Source: Panax quinquefolius
Taxonomy: Eukaryota; Streptophyta; Magnoliopsida; Apiales; Araliaceae
Length of the DNA stretch: 64,000 nt
Direction: 5' to 3'
Assembly (NCBI GenBank): GCA_020205615.1
Contig: CM035167.1
Location: forward strand, 62,809,436-62,873,435
Positions 34,858 through 46,749 of the stretch are shown here, in pieces. Both the position numbers and the translations under genes were made by a program. Positions within the stretch are counted from its first letter, which is position 1. Each line of letters begins with the position of its first letter. The notes under the pieces are model-generated. The model had not been told where the DNA came from. It ran no database searches and was given only the letters and a program-made list of their open reading frames with translations.

Positions 34858-37446
34858 CGTGACGCCCCCAAAATAGGTATACATCACCCATTACGAGTTG
34901 TCAATACATGGTATGTAAACAATTACAACTTTATTATTACAACAATAAAAGCGTGAGTTTGAATACAAATATTATCTTCTAGACAATATCTATACTCAAA
35001 TAAATCCTCATCACATTTATTGATACATTATTTTACAAAAATGGTGAGGACTACTAAACAACTCTCTCTAGAACCTTCATTCCATACCCCGACTCGTACT
35101 CGCTATATTCTCGCATCCTGAGAAGAAAAATGGAACTAAAAGGAAAAGGGTGAGCTCAACTAGCCCAGTAAAGAATATTATGACTAAGATAATATACAAC
35201 AAATTATCGTTAGTCTTCAACAGAAAAAAATCTAATAGAATAAAATAGACAACAAGTTTTAAATCAATATTCGTAGCGAAAATAATAATTCATTAGAAGA
35301 GTTAAGTAGAGAATGCAAACTACTATCTTCTATGTATGAATTTAAAAGTTCATCGTCTATCTTTTATCCCTGTAGCATCAATCAATATATATCTGGAATC
35401 AAATATTCATCTTTGCACTACAAGCCAAAGATATTCATCAGTTGGTCATGTTCATCTAAACACCTGTTCATCTTTACACTACGGGCCAAAGATATTCATC
35501 AAAAATCATTCATCTTTGCACTACCAGCCAAAGATATTCAATAATATCATCATTTAAGACTGAGGATGATGAAAAATATTTTTAAAGAAACGAATCCAGT
35601 GAAACAAAATGACAAGGATTAAGGATTAAGGATTAAGGATTCGTACTTTGTTTTATCCATGTCCAACAATACCTCAAAAATAATCATAGTGGTGTAAAAT
35701 TCAAGAATGATCAAAACATGGATACAATCAAAGCTAGTATCCAGAATAGATATTTTGGACGAAAAGGAAAATTTTCATTTTTCGATGAATAGTACCGTAT
35801 ACGTGAATAGTACCGTATACGTGAATAGTAACCCCGACACTAAAAGTTCCAAATTTGATTAAAAGGTTCAGATCAATACTTCAGCATAATGATATTAGAA
35901 TAAATAATATCATTAAAAAAATATCTCTTACCTCGAAAAGATCAAGACTTTAAATTTAAACACCGGATATAGGCTATGACTTGAACTTGCACCGTATAGA
36001 AATACTCAAAATATACTCAAAATACTCACAAGAATACGCTCGATAATATAGAGAGAGAAAACTTCAGTTTCTGGTGTAATTTTCAATTCTAACCTAAGCA
36101 CCCTATTTATAGGAAAATGCTTAGAACACCAAAGCAGAAAATTTAATATAATATTAATATATAAATTAAATTTTCCTATGCGAACCTTCCAAGAACTGAA
36201 TTCAGCTCATTCAACACACATGTGTAACACACCATAATGAAAAAATGTTTTTGTTATTTAAAATATTTTAAACTTCCAAAAATCAATTATTTCGGAGCTT
36301 CGGAACTTCAATAATTCACAATAAATAGCCCTTTTGTCAGAAAATTCGAAACTCGCATTTTTTATAGGAAATTCAATTCTCTACAACTTTACAGAAGAAA
36401 GGTTTTCCAAATTCCAAATAGAAATTGACCGAAATCCACAAACAGGCGATTTTACAAGCTATAATCAAATTTCACCAAGAAATGGGGTCCACCGACACAC
36501 AAAACATGCTTTTAAATATTTTTGTAACAAAAATACTCCTCCTCCACATATACTCATATATCCCACATTCATCGTAAAAATATCATCATTATTATATTAT
36601 TAAAATATAATAATATATTTAAATGAATTATTTTATCGAAAAAGATAAAATTTTAATTTTCAACAATTGTCACATTAAAATTTTCTCCATCTATATCCAC
36701 ATAAAATCAATATTTTTCTCATCATATGAATCAATAATTAATTATTCACAAATAATATTACGTAATCACAATATCGACAACCGTGCAGGTCTCAGGAAAG
36801 AGGGGCTTTCCAATAAGAATTTCTCCTTACTGGCGCGCAATTAGGTGACCAAACCTCTCCTTAGACAGAACTTTCTAGACATTGCCAATAATGTTATCTA
36901 GTAATATTATTCGAGATAATATGAATTATTGCCCGATAATGAAAAAATCTTGTGTAATGACAATTATTGAAACAACAGCAATATAAAATATCAACGCAAC
37001 AATTATTAAATCAATAAAATACTGAACAGTAATTACTGTAACCATTATTGAGTAGTGCCTTCTTATGTAAGAATCAATAATTGGTGCAATACCGCTGGTG
37101 CTTCGTGTGTTTTAACCAATTTAGTATTTTAACAAAGATTAATTCAGTAATAACTACGCCGTTATTTTTAAACAACTTATATTTGCCATTTTCTTCATCC
37201 AATCGCTTTCAGTTATGGGGCCCATACATGGTCATTTGGCCGCATACGAATATTCCACACAAAGTAAAGAATATTCCACGACCAAACGAATATTTCGACA
37301 ACAATGAATATTTTATAACCACTTGCTTATTTTGAAATATTTGCGTATTTTACCCATAACTATCCACATTAATCAAATCAACCCTTACTATTTTAAAATA
37401 ATAAATAGAAAATTAAATTTCATTAATAACAAGTTGGGGTCTTACA
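34858..37446 (-). repeat. Element C 5' LTR
   Basis: 2,589 bp. Its first base is C where the other copy has T (cgtgacg against tgtgatg), so the terminal TG is mutated. It ends GGGGTCTTACA. Differences from the other LTR are often short clustered replacements rather than single substitutions, for example at 37,085-37,150 and 37,225-37,265. Confidence 0.87.
36104..36111 (-). promoter_or_regulatory. TATA box in the element C 5' LTR
   Basis: Minus strand reads CCTATAAATAGGG; the same box is at 28,734-28,741 in the 3' LTR. Transcription would run left toward gag. Confidence 0.6.
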
Positions 37447-37451
37447 CCATG

Positions 37452-37631
37452 TTTTTTGAGAAAGATTTATCTTATGAAGAAATTCTTGTCCAAATTGTCG
37501 AAAGAAAAGAACAAGTTCTCGAAATAAAGTTATACCTATACGTTAAGGTAATTTGGAGGAACCACAACGTCAAGAAGCTACGTGGGAACTCAAGAGAATA
37601 TGATGAAGAATTGCCTCATTTATTTACTTAA
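37452..37631 (+). pseudogene. pol: Element B pol C-terminus (chromodomain-like tail) beyond element C
   Basis: Sequence EKDLSYEEILVQIVERKEQ, then VKVIWRNHN, as in the C-terminal tail of chromovirus integrases (the 'YEE-P-V-IL-RK...VKV-WRNH' pattern). The frame matches the interrupted pol frame once element C and one target-site copy are set aside. Small lesions follow, and it ends at TAA 37,629. Chromodomain-like tails direct integration to chromatin; the aromatic cage cannot be judged here. Confidence 0.75.
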
Positions 37632-37665
37632 TTATGTAAAGCGATTACGGGGACAGAATCTTTGT

Positions 37666-37678
37666 AAAGGGGGAAGAA
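37666..37678 (+). other. Polypurine tract of element B
   Basis: AAAGGGGGAAGAA directly before TGTAACGGG. A second, similar tract with the same GGGGACAGAATC lead follows about 63 bases later (37,724-37,741), so the true LTR edge is either 37,679 or 37,742. Confidence 0.65.
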
Positions 37679-40505
37679 TGTAACGGGTCGAATTTATTGA
37701 GTCTTGATTCTGGGGACAGAATCCTTTTAAGGGGGGAAAGAAGTGACGAACGAGATTTTTGTAAATTAATTTTAATATTTATTGAATTAAATAAATATTT
37801 TTCGATGATTTAATTATTGGATTAAATAATTAATTGATGCAATTGTGGTAGATTAATTTAATTATGTTATACATTTATTAAATTAAGGTAGAGAATATTT
37901 ATTATTCAAGTATGTAATTATGTGAGCTTATTGAATTAAATAAAATATTTAATTAAGTATGATGTTATTTTAATTAATTTAATTATTAATTAGAAAGTTA
38001 ATAATTTGACATTATTTATTAATGAGAAATTTAATCATGTGACTATGTGAATTTATGAGAAATTAATATATTTTATTTAAATTAAATTAAATTAAATATT
38101 GGAGTTATTTTATAATGAATGTGACATTAATTAAACTATAGTATAAGAAGTTTATCAAATTAAACGAGAATGAATTATATTGAATAGCCAAACAAGGCCT
38201 TAATAGTGGTTGAGGCGATTAACCATTTAATTGGTTAACTGACCACAACTACGTCAGTTTATAAAATATATGCGTCTTCTTTATTTCATTTTTCTTAAGT
38301 CTGATAAAAACTAGTTAGAGAGAATTAGAAAATTTTGAGAGAGAATTCAGATAATCTCTATGTTGAAGAAGCTTTTGAAAAAGGGTTTTATCTCTACTCA
38401 TTACTCTAAAGGGTAATCTCTTCCTTCCCAAATTCTATTTTTACGTTATTTGAGTTTTATGAAAATGGCTTTCATTCATACTGTAAAGCCTCTGTATTTG
38501 GGATAGGAGTAACGATTATGGGTTTTGTATGTGTTATGGCACATTAAATCGTATTTTATATATATATTGCATGATTCCATATCATCAGTTTCATAATATT
38601 ACATCGTATATGATTTCTACAAAATTACAGAGTATGGGTTTTGGCCTTATGGCCTTATACGTGATATTTTATGTATTGATCGTATATTATCCCTAAATTT
38701 TACACCCTTATATTATTATGCATGTTGATACGAAGAGACCAAACTTTAAACGAACGGATTCGGTGTTATAACGAATCCGTAGTGACAATTTTCATGTTTT
38801 ATTTTCAAAACCTTCAAAAACATCAAAGTCAGTAAAATTGCATGCTTAAATTCTGTAATTAAGTGTTTAATAGGTTAAAATCACTTTATAGATGTTGGGT
38901 AACGATTATGTATGAATTATAACATGTGGGTATATCTAAATTCGTGTAGTAATATTTTAAATTGGAGTTTTTTGGTCGTGTGTTCGCAATTTTCGCGAAT
39001 GCAGAAGCATTTCGGCTTTCGCGTGTCATGACGCCTTGATCTCATGCCTAAACATCCGCTGTCGCGTCGCCATGTAATCAACAGATGGCATACGCGCCAC
39101 AAAGGCTGAAGATCAAGTGTAATAGTGAGCCAATAATGCCATTACCTCTCTAGAAAGTTCAGAGATGGAATTTTTAAAATGTTTAAGTCTAGCAATGTGT
39201 TAGTAACTTAATTTAATGAACATGTAAACATGTTAGAAGTATAATGAGATGTTAAAATAGTTGTTTAACATGTAAATAACATAATTACATGTGGATTAAA
39301 TTATTGAATACATAATTAGCTTGTTATTCATGAAGTATAAATTATGTGACAAAGTGGTAATTAACTAAGTATAGTTAAATAATCAAAGTAGACAAAGAGA
39401 ATGAGTTTATAATGATTAGTCAATTATAATTAACTGGTATTGTGAATGTGAATGATATGTAGGATTTAATTCAAAGAACGTGCTTAGTTAAAGGGTAATC
39501 TACGCACGAGGCAAGTTTCCTAACCCTACTTGTCATTATTGTTCAAGTTTATTATTTACCTCGAGTAAATTATCATTACTATTATTCAAGTTCAAATGTT
39601 ATATTAAAGATTTATTATCTTTTCAAAGCATGATTCAGTTATACAATAATTGTTCTATTGTATACTTCTTGAGATTATTATTCGAATTGAATATCATTAT
39701 TGTTGAAACTTATTAGACTAGTGAACTTGTTTGATTCAACTAGTCCTTAGTTGATGAACGTTCTAAATTTCAGATCCCTTATTGAATTATCCAAACCAAA
39801 CTTCCTTTGGTGCGGATTCGAATGTCAAACTGAGATGAACAACCCTGTAAAGGGATTTACTTATGCGTTAGCGTTAAGATATTGTGCACAGTATGGTACT
39901 AAGGGCTGATCCCCCTAAGTACGAGAAGAAAGGTCCATAGTCTTATGACTGTTAAAGGTTTCAAGTATAACCCTTGATAACCTAGGACATAGTTCAAGGT
40001 CTTATGACCCTCAGAATTCTTTTTATTCTTGTTATTCATTCTTGATTCAAAAGTTGAGCTTTCATTTAGTTGTTTTTGATTTACTCACATGTTATTATAC
40101 TGTTATTTCATTATTATACTTGTGGGCAATAGTTCTCACTCTTGCTTAATAATAACATTGCAGTTAAGAATGAAAGAACTGATGAACCTTCCACTAGTAA
40201 AGGCAAGGGCAAAGTTAGCAAGTGATGAAGACTTGTTATTTTTATTAGATGATGTATTTATGTTTAAGAGTTGAGTTAATGATGTTGTTTAAGACTTATT
40301 TGTTTATGATTCCGCACAGATGTTTAAGGTTAGTTTAACTTGGGATTGTATTATTATTATTCGGATGTTGTAACCCTATAAAGGGAAGATTTTATTTCTA
40401 TCTATTGCATGGTTTGCATTTATTATGGGTAGATAGATAGATGATATTTGTACAGTGAACACCAAATCCCGTGGAATCGAAGTACCTGGATTTGGGGGTG
40501 TCACA
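37679..40505 (+). repeat. Element B 3' LTR
   Basis: Up to 2,827 bp, ending GGTGTCACA like the 5' copy. The part from 38,552 pairs with 19,875-21,839. The first ~870 bases are AT-rich and include a TATA box at 38,260. The flank after the LTR starts gtata; its partner on the other side is not recognisable because the 5' LTR is truncated. Confidence 0.8.
38260..38267 (+). promoter_or_regulatory. TATA box in the element B 3' LTR
   Basis: TATAAAAT preceded by ACGTCAGTT (ACGTCA resembles a bZIP-type site). Present only in the 3' LTR; a transcript from it would run into 40,506 and beyond, not into B. Confidence 0.5.
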
Positions 40506-42656
40506 GTATAGATCTATCACATAACACTAGTTTAACAACAACACAATCATCAGATCCATGCTGGTCAAACCTTGTCAGAGATCGCGTTCTTGATTTTCTA
40601 GAAATTCAAGAAAACACATTTCATGTTCATACCGCCTACTTTGACCGTACATTACTTTGATCCTTCTTGTCATTTAGGTGATCTAAAGGCTTGAATATGT
40701 AGCCCATATAACATATTATAACACGGATACAAAAACACAAACAAATCACATAACACAAGAGAGATCGGGACTCGTGAAGAAATTGTCAAACCCATCTGGG
40801 TAACTTCTGGGTTACCCAGAAACAGAAACTTAATGGTCAATGCCTTTTAACCGATTACTACATCTGATCTATTATTTTCCAAGGTTCGAGAGTGTGCTGG
40901 ACTTGTAGTCCTCATGACAGAGAAGAGATCTATTACACAAAACAAGTATAACAACAGAATAACTAGATCCGGACAAGTCAAACCATGTCAGAATACATGC
41001 TCATACGTTTTTTGGGTTACCCAGATTTATCAAGTCATGGTCGATCAACGGGGTTTGACCACCCATAACTTGAAATTTGTTCATGCTATGATCTTAATTC
41101 AAGTTCCAGATCAAAGATCTCATAGCATACTACAACTTTAAACATTTAAATCAGCAAAATAATAAACAAGCACAGATCTACGAGGACTGGCATTTGACTG
41201 TCAAACACACAAAAAAAATTCCAGATTTTGTAAAACACTAGATCTAAGCCTATAGATGTTATTGATCTAACATCTATCAACCCAGATCACTTATATACAC
41301 TATATATAACATGTTTAACACATAAAAAACTAACATCTAACATGGCAACCAAGATCAGATTCTAGGGTTAGTTTTTATACTTCACTTTGATCTATCTTGA
41401 ATTTAGGCTTCTGATCTGTTAGTGGATTTCGTGGGGCTTGGTTTCTGAACTAAAAGGCCTTATATTTTCAGAGGTTTGGGAGAGAGAAAAGTTGTTTGAG
41501 AGTTAGATAGCCAAATGAGCAACTTTAGTAACTTTCTCTCTCTTAATCTATATGTATAACTTGTATGCAATGATCTTGGCTGGTTAAATGGCTGATAGCT
41601 CGAGTGTTATAGCTCATAGCTAGACTAGGTTGGTGACTTGCCAAGATATGGCAAGATTTTCTAGCAATAATTCAAGAATAGGACAAAAGGGTAATTTAGG
41701 TTATTTTTCAAGTAATTTTAATGGCAAATTTGTAAACTTGGCAAACCCTTAGGGTTTAACCCTAAGGTTTTTCCAAAAATGGGTTTCTAGGATTTGATTT
41801 AGGGTTTTTTAAAAAAATAAAAATAAAAATTTAGTTTCTTAAAAATATAATTTAGAGTTGACTAATTATAATTAGTTTTCTAATAACATTACTTGAACAT
41901 TTAGGGTTGAATATCCCATAATTAGCATTATGGCTTACAATTAGCAATTAGGGTTACTAATTTAGAAATTAGGGTTTCTAACAATTGGGTTTTCAAATAT
42001 TAATTAGGATTTCTCTAATTAACATTAAATCTAATAATACACACATAAATCGTATACACCATTACTACACATTCTTGAACTCATAATTGACTTTAAAAAA
42101 ATAGGTTTAACAAATTAATATTAGGGTTATGACATTATACACCATAATTGACCAACTATTATCAATACACACATACAATATATATTTATAACATCGAAAA
42201 ATAATATTATATTTAATATAATATTATTATTCTCATTCATTGATCAAAATCTAAAATTAGGGTTTGGATTCCATATCCGATTTATCTTTCATAAATAACA
42301 TTATTAATTAAGTTAAAATAATTAACTTAATAATCTGAACTAAAATTTATATAATAAAATAGTAATTATAATAATTCCAATAATCATTTCATATATTATT
42401 TAAATAATACAAAATCATATTTTCATGGAAAATAAATAATAAAAACATTTCTACTATAAAATTAATTATTATAAGAATATACTTTATAATGATCAATAAT
42501 TCTAAAATAAAATTATTTGAAATTATTCAATAAATAAATTTTATATATCACGTATATATACATACATATTACTTGGCACATATTCCCATCATTAAAATAA
42601 AAAAATTATATGCAAAATTTCTTATTTCTTTATATAGAAAATATAGGGTTATTACA
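40506..42656 (-). repeat. Unassigned LTR-like region
   Basis: No protein coding seen. On minus it starts TGTAATAACCCTATATTTTC, a typical gypsy LTR start, at 42,656. A TATA-like TTATACATATAGATTAAG occurs near 41,550 on minus, followed by a GA-rich leader-like stretch. The other end is not visible; element B adjoins at 40,505. It probably is an LTR into or beside which B inserted. Confidence 0.45.
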
Positions 42657-43139
42657 GTAATCGTATAAGAACTTTAGATTAAACCTTCTTTAATTGTAAT
42701 TCACATACACATATAGTGAATTAGTTAATTAGAGTGTTTGGCTTAATTCTATCATCTGTGGATTTAAGTTAATACGGGTATAAGGCATCGAAAGATGGTT
42801 ATATCTACTTTAGTGTTCTTGATTGATGAGTTGGAATAGTTAATTTTGAATTACAAAGAAGTATAATAATCTGAGTGAAGTATAAAGTGAAGTTGTAGGC
42901 TTAATTCTCCATTATCTGAGTGAATTTTGCGGTAGTTAGTTGATTTTTATTTTATCTAGTAGTTTTTCACTAATTTCATAATTAAATCATTTAGTTTAAT
43001 AAAATTGAGGTAATACAAAGCTGGTAATGTTAGATTAAAATTGATATTTGTCTCTATGGGAACGATACTTAACTTGTCATTATATTACTTGTTGATCACG
43101 TATACTTGTGTGTTGTGCGTAATTAGATTTTACCCAACA
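42657..43139 (+). repeat. LTR-end-like fragment
   Basis: Ends CTCTATGGGAACGATACTT...TTACCCAACA, resembling the 3' end of Athila-like or related plant LTRs (the 'CCCTGTGGGATACGA..' segment followed by a terminal CA). No open frame. The lineage is uncertain. Confidence 0.35.
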
Positions 43140-44581
43140 GTTAGACCGCACCATAGATGGCTGGTTACGTACTCCTATGCGAGAAGATCAGGTCTACGTA
43201 GTTCACGCTTGATGATTTTTTATTATTATTTTTGACTTTTTTTTATTTTTTTTATCTTCCTGCAAAACTCGGGGTTAGTTATTTTGATGAAATGATAAAT
43301 ATGACATTTAATATTTGACAGAATAAATATAACATTTAATATTTGATAGAAATTGACATTTGATATTTGACATGGAATTGACATTTGATATATAATTGAC
43401 ATTTGACATGAATTAAAAGGGAAAGGCATGAAAAGACTTCCCTTCTCATTTTATTTATCAGAGACTGACCTATCTTAGGTTTACTCTCATGGGCTTTTCG
43501 GCATGAAGGTTCCCATATCATCGCAATCTTATAGATGGGAAATTAATACGATCTTTCAATTGGAGCTGATTTGAGTGGCGCCTTTCCTGAGCCTCGCAGG
43601 ATTATGCTCCTCTTAAGTCCAGTAATCAGTCACTGACGGGTTTGCCTCCTGGTGGAGGAATCACACAACATACATTCACATACATCGCGTCTCACCGTAT
43701 GCAATATGATGACATTGTGCGAAGCACTAATATAAAGCATTATAAAGAAGCATTTCATTTACACACAAGCATTGTAAAGAAAGCAATAATCACATGCAGA
43801 TAAAAGGGAATTGAAAAGATTGAAATGCGGTTTAAGCCCTCTAACATCCCCAGCGGAGTCGCCACCTATCGACGCCGGGAATTTTCTTATCGCGTTCTCT
43901 ACCCTTTATATGTTCTATGTTGATTTTATCTTTCTTAAAGGCTGAGATTTTGGGAAAGACCGACATACATGTCGACGATTTGAAAAGATTGATTTTAATA
44001 ATATGGGCCAAATTAGACAAAGCCACCTGTTGGTATGAGTTTTAAATGGTTATACCAACTCAACCAGGTTTTAGGAAGGTTTTTGCAATATGGCCCAATA
44101 TATGACTCTATTTTATTGGTCTGGAACCCGAGAATCATAGAGTTCGGGGGCTTGCTTAAGCGAAGGGAATGTGCTAGGCACCCCCCGACTTCCGTGAAAC
44201 ACGATTACCGCGTCTTTTCATTCCCTATGCATTTAATGTGCGTGTGTGTATGTTGAAAGCTTTTGTTTTGAAAAAGTGTTTCAGTGCTTTATTTTGAAAG
44301 TAGTACTATGCCTCTTTAGACCTATATACAAAGGGTTTGACTTATAGAAAAGTTCATTTTTAACAAGCATATGAAAGTGATGTTGTTTTGAAAAGTTGTT
44401 TTCAAACCCTTTTGCTCGTAAAGGAATTGAGGCCTTTGATACTTCCAATTTTATTCCATATTCGGCTTGATTTAATTTTATTGAGATGCGAAGCATCTTT
44501 AACAATATTGAAATTAATATCTAAAAGGGTTTGGCTTCTTATAGGCATGAAAGCCAGCGAAGTAAGCATGAGCACCACATA
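43140..44581 (-). mobile_element. Element A': Tat/Ogre-like remnant
   Basis: Starts with the ~65-bp hairpin unit found downstream of pol in A (43,142-43,205), then jumps to leader sequence similar to A 15,540-16,004 (from about 43,425), a primer site, and the beginning of an LTR from 43,867 that resembles A from 16,025. All coding sequence between these points is missing. The LTR is cut at 44,581 by element D. It is a deletion derivative, not a full element. Confidence 0.75.
43847..43864 (-). other. Primer binding site, tRNA-Arg (element A')
   Basis: On minus TGGCGACTCCGCTGGGGA, a full match to the complement of the tRNA-Arg(ACG) 3' end with CCA. Element A has one mismatch at the same place. 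Confidence 0.85.
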
Positions 44582-45574
44582 TGTGACGCCCCCAAAACAG
44601 GTATAAATCACCCATCTTGAGTCGCCAGATACATGGTACATAAATTCAAATACAACTTAATTATACAACAGTCGTGTAAAATACGACAAAACATAGCTGA
44701 GAGTTTAAACAAGAATATTGTCATCTAGACAATATCCACACTTAATGGAGTCCTTATTACAATTATTATCACATTATTCCGTAGAATAGTGAGGACTACT
44801 AAAGCCACTTATACTGGATCATCACTCCATTCTCCGACTTGTCCCAGCTATATTCTTATTTCCTGAAGAGAACAATGAAAGAAAGGGTGAGCTCAACTAG
44901 CCCAGTAAGAAATATTATGACTAAGATAATGCAGAATAAATTATCCTTAGTCTTCAATAGTATAACAACTGATAGAATATGATAGACAACAAGTTTTAGA
45001 TCAACAACTGCAGCGAAAATAAACAATCCATTAGAAGAGTCAAGTAGAGCATAAAATCTACTATCTTCTATGATTTAAAAAGTTTTTCATCAACTTTATC
45101 GCTGAGACTCAGCTTAATAAATAAACCACATCATCGAATCATCCCTGCACTATGGCCAAGGATATTCATGTAATCATCAATGGTCATGATTATACCGAAT
45201 AATCCCTGGTTATAATCATATCAATAACTGTCCATCAATGCACTACGGGCCAATGAGGACTTTTATCACATCATTCGTTACATTACGGTCATGATTATAC
45301 CGAATAATCAATGGTCATAATCATACCAAGTCCATCTATGCACGTAAGCCAAAGATGACTTTCATCACAATATAAGCATGAGGATGATGACAATGACATA
45401 ATAATTCAATAAAACAAGTTCAAGGATAAAATTTAATGATTTATAATTTAATTTATCCAGAAATCAATAACGTCCAAATTGTCAACATGATACTGATATT
45501 GCTTTGTAGAGTAAAATTCAAGAATAATATTCATGTACTAAAAATAATTTGGACAGAAAAGAAATATATTTTTC

Positions 45575-46550
45575 GGGTAAATAGTACCCCGTGAATAGTA
45601 CTTCAGGAATAGTACCTCATGAATAGTACCCCAACATGAAAAGTACCCCAAATACCCGAGTGAATAATATTTGGGTGAATAGTAACCCGTGAAAAGTAAC
45701 TCGTGAATAGTACTCTGACTCGAAAAGTGCCCCAAATAGCCTAGTGAATAATACTAGAGTGAATAGTAACTGGGTGAATAGTAACCCGTGAATAGTAACT
45801 CGTAAATAAAATACCAAATAAAATTATATTTCATGACGAGTACAAAAGAAATGATATCTCATACGAGTATAATAGAATATACGAAACTGCAAATGGAATT
45901 TCATCTGTAATGCGGTAATTCACGTAGACAAATCATTTCCATAATTTAATAAAGAATGAATACGAAAGGTCATTCACCATGCATGCGGTAGTCCACATAG
46001 ACAGGTTATTCCAACAGAATAATAAAGAATGGAATAACAGAAGAAATCACCATGCATGCGGTAGTCCGCGTAGACAGGTTATTCCAACAGAATAATAAAG
46101 AATGGAATAACAAAAGAATTCACCAGGCATGCGATAGGCCGCGCATGCATGTGTTATTCCCAATGTAATAATAAAAATGGAATAAATGTAAGAATTCACG
46201 GGCATGCGATAGATCAGATGCATGATGCATGATTATTCCCAATGTAATAATAAATAATGGAACCAGGTTATGCGTAATACGCACAGACAAGATATTCCAA
46301 CATAATAATAAAGAATGGAATAACAACAGAATTCACCAGGCATGTGATAGACCGCACAAACAGGTTATTCCAATAGAATAATAAGGAATGGAATAACAGA
46401 AGAATTTCACCATATATGCGGTACTTCGTATAGACAGGTTATTCCAACATAATAATAAAGAATGAAATAACAGAATAATTTCACCATGTATGTGGTATTT
46501 CGCATATACAGGTTATCCCAACATAATAATAAAGAATAGAATAACAACCC
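45575..46550. repeat. Tandem arrays inside the element D LTR
   Basis: First array: about a dozen 15-18-bp units GTGAATAGTA(A/C)CCCG with variants. Second array: about eight units of 70-85 bp, each with ATGCGGTAGTCCACATAGAC and GGTTATTCCAACAGAATAAT. The right LTR has the same arrays at 51,703-51,945 and 52,035-52,543 plus 62,934-63,060. Confidence 0.8.
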
Positions 46551-46741
46551 TTACGAGTATTGAAAGAAAATAACTCTCTTCATGAATACGAAAGAATAAT
46601 ACCCCTTACCTTAGAAGAAAATTGGATACTGGAATAGTGAGGTAGCAGACTTCTCTTCTTCTTTCTCTCTATAATTTCTCTCTATAATAATTGCTCTATA
46701 GCTTTAGTGAATTGGTGAGAAATGAAGGAAGAATGAGCTTC

Positions 46742-46749
46742 TATTTATA
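46742..46749 (-). promoter_or_regulatory. TATA box in an element D LTR
   Basis: Minus strand reads CCTATAAATAGAAGC. In the other LTR the matching site (about 63,255) reads CTATGTATAG and has lost the box. Confidence 0.55.

Larger units (their letters stand above)
27481..37446 (-). mobile_element. Element C: chromovirus inserted in the pol gene of B
   Basis: Two LTRs of about 2.6 kb (27,481-30,093 and 34,858-37,446) begin TGTGA(T/C)GCCCCCAAAATAGG and end GGGGTCTTACA on plus. Flanking 5-mers are ccctg (27,476-27,480) and ccatg (37,447-37,451), a target duplication with one mismatch. The minus strand of the 4.8-kb interior shows gag, protease, RT, RNase H and integrase remnants. Only the RNase H end and integrase keep a long frame. 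Same broad family as D, with similar LTR ends and gene order. Confidence 0.88.
19875..40505 (+). mobile_element. Element B: chromovirus (Tekay/Del-like Ty3/gypsy), split by element C
   Basis: LTR copies at 19,875-21,839 and 37,679-40,505, a tRNA-Met-type primer site after the first and a purine tract before the second. Between them lie an additional ORF, gag, protease, RT, RNase H, integrase and a chromodomain-like tail, all on plus. The tail (37,452-37,631) is separated from the rest of pol by element C. The coding region is far better kept than in A, C, D or E. The left LTR lacks about 870 bases at its 5' side, including the only TATA box seen in the family. Lineage from the LTR size, the primer and the integrase C-terminus; Tekay/Del is my best assignment. 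Confidence 0.85.

Noticed and set aside
40506..41150. A host gene in the region right of element B
   Set aside because: Only short open frames without family signatures; the region looks like LTR sequence.
41740..42260. Telomere-like repeats (many TAGGGTTT and AACCCTAA words)
   Set aside because: Words are scattered and irregular in AT-rich LTR-like sequence, not head-to-tail arrays.
45900..46550. CRISPR-like repeat and spacer layout
   Set aside because: Units vary in length and sequence, lie inside an LTR present in two copies, and the DNA is clearly plant.
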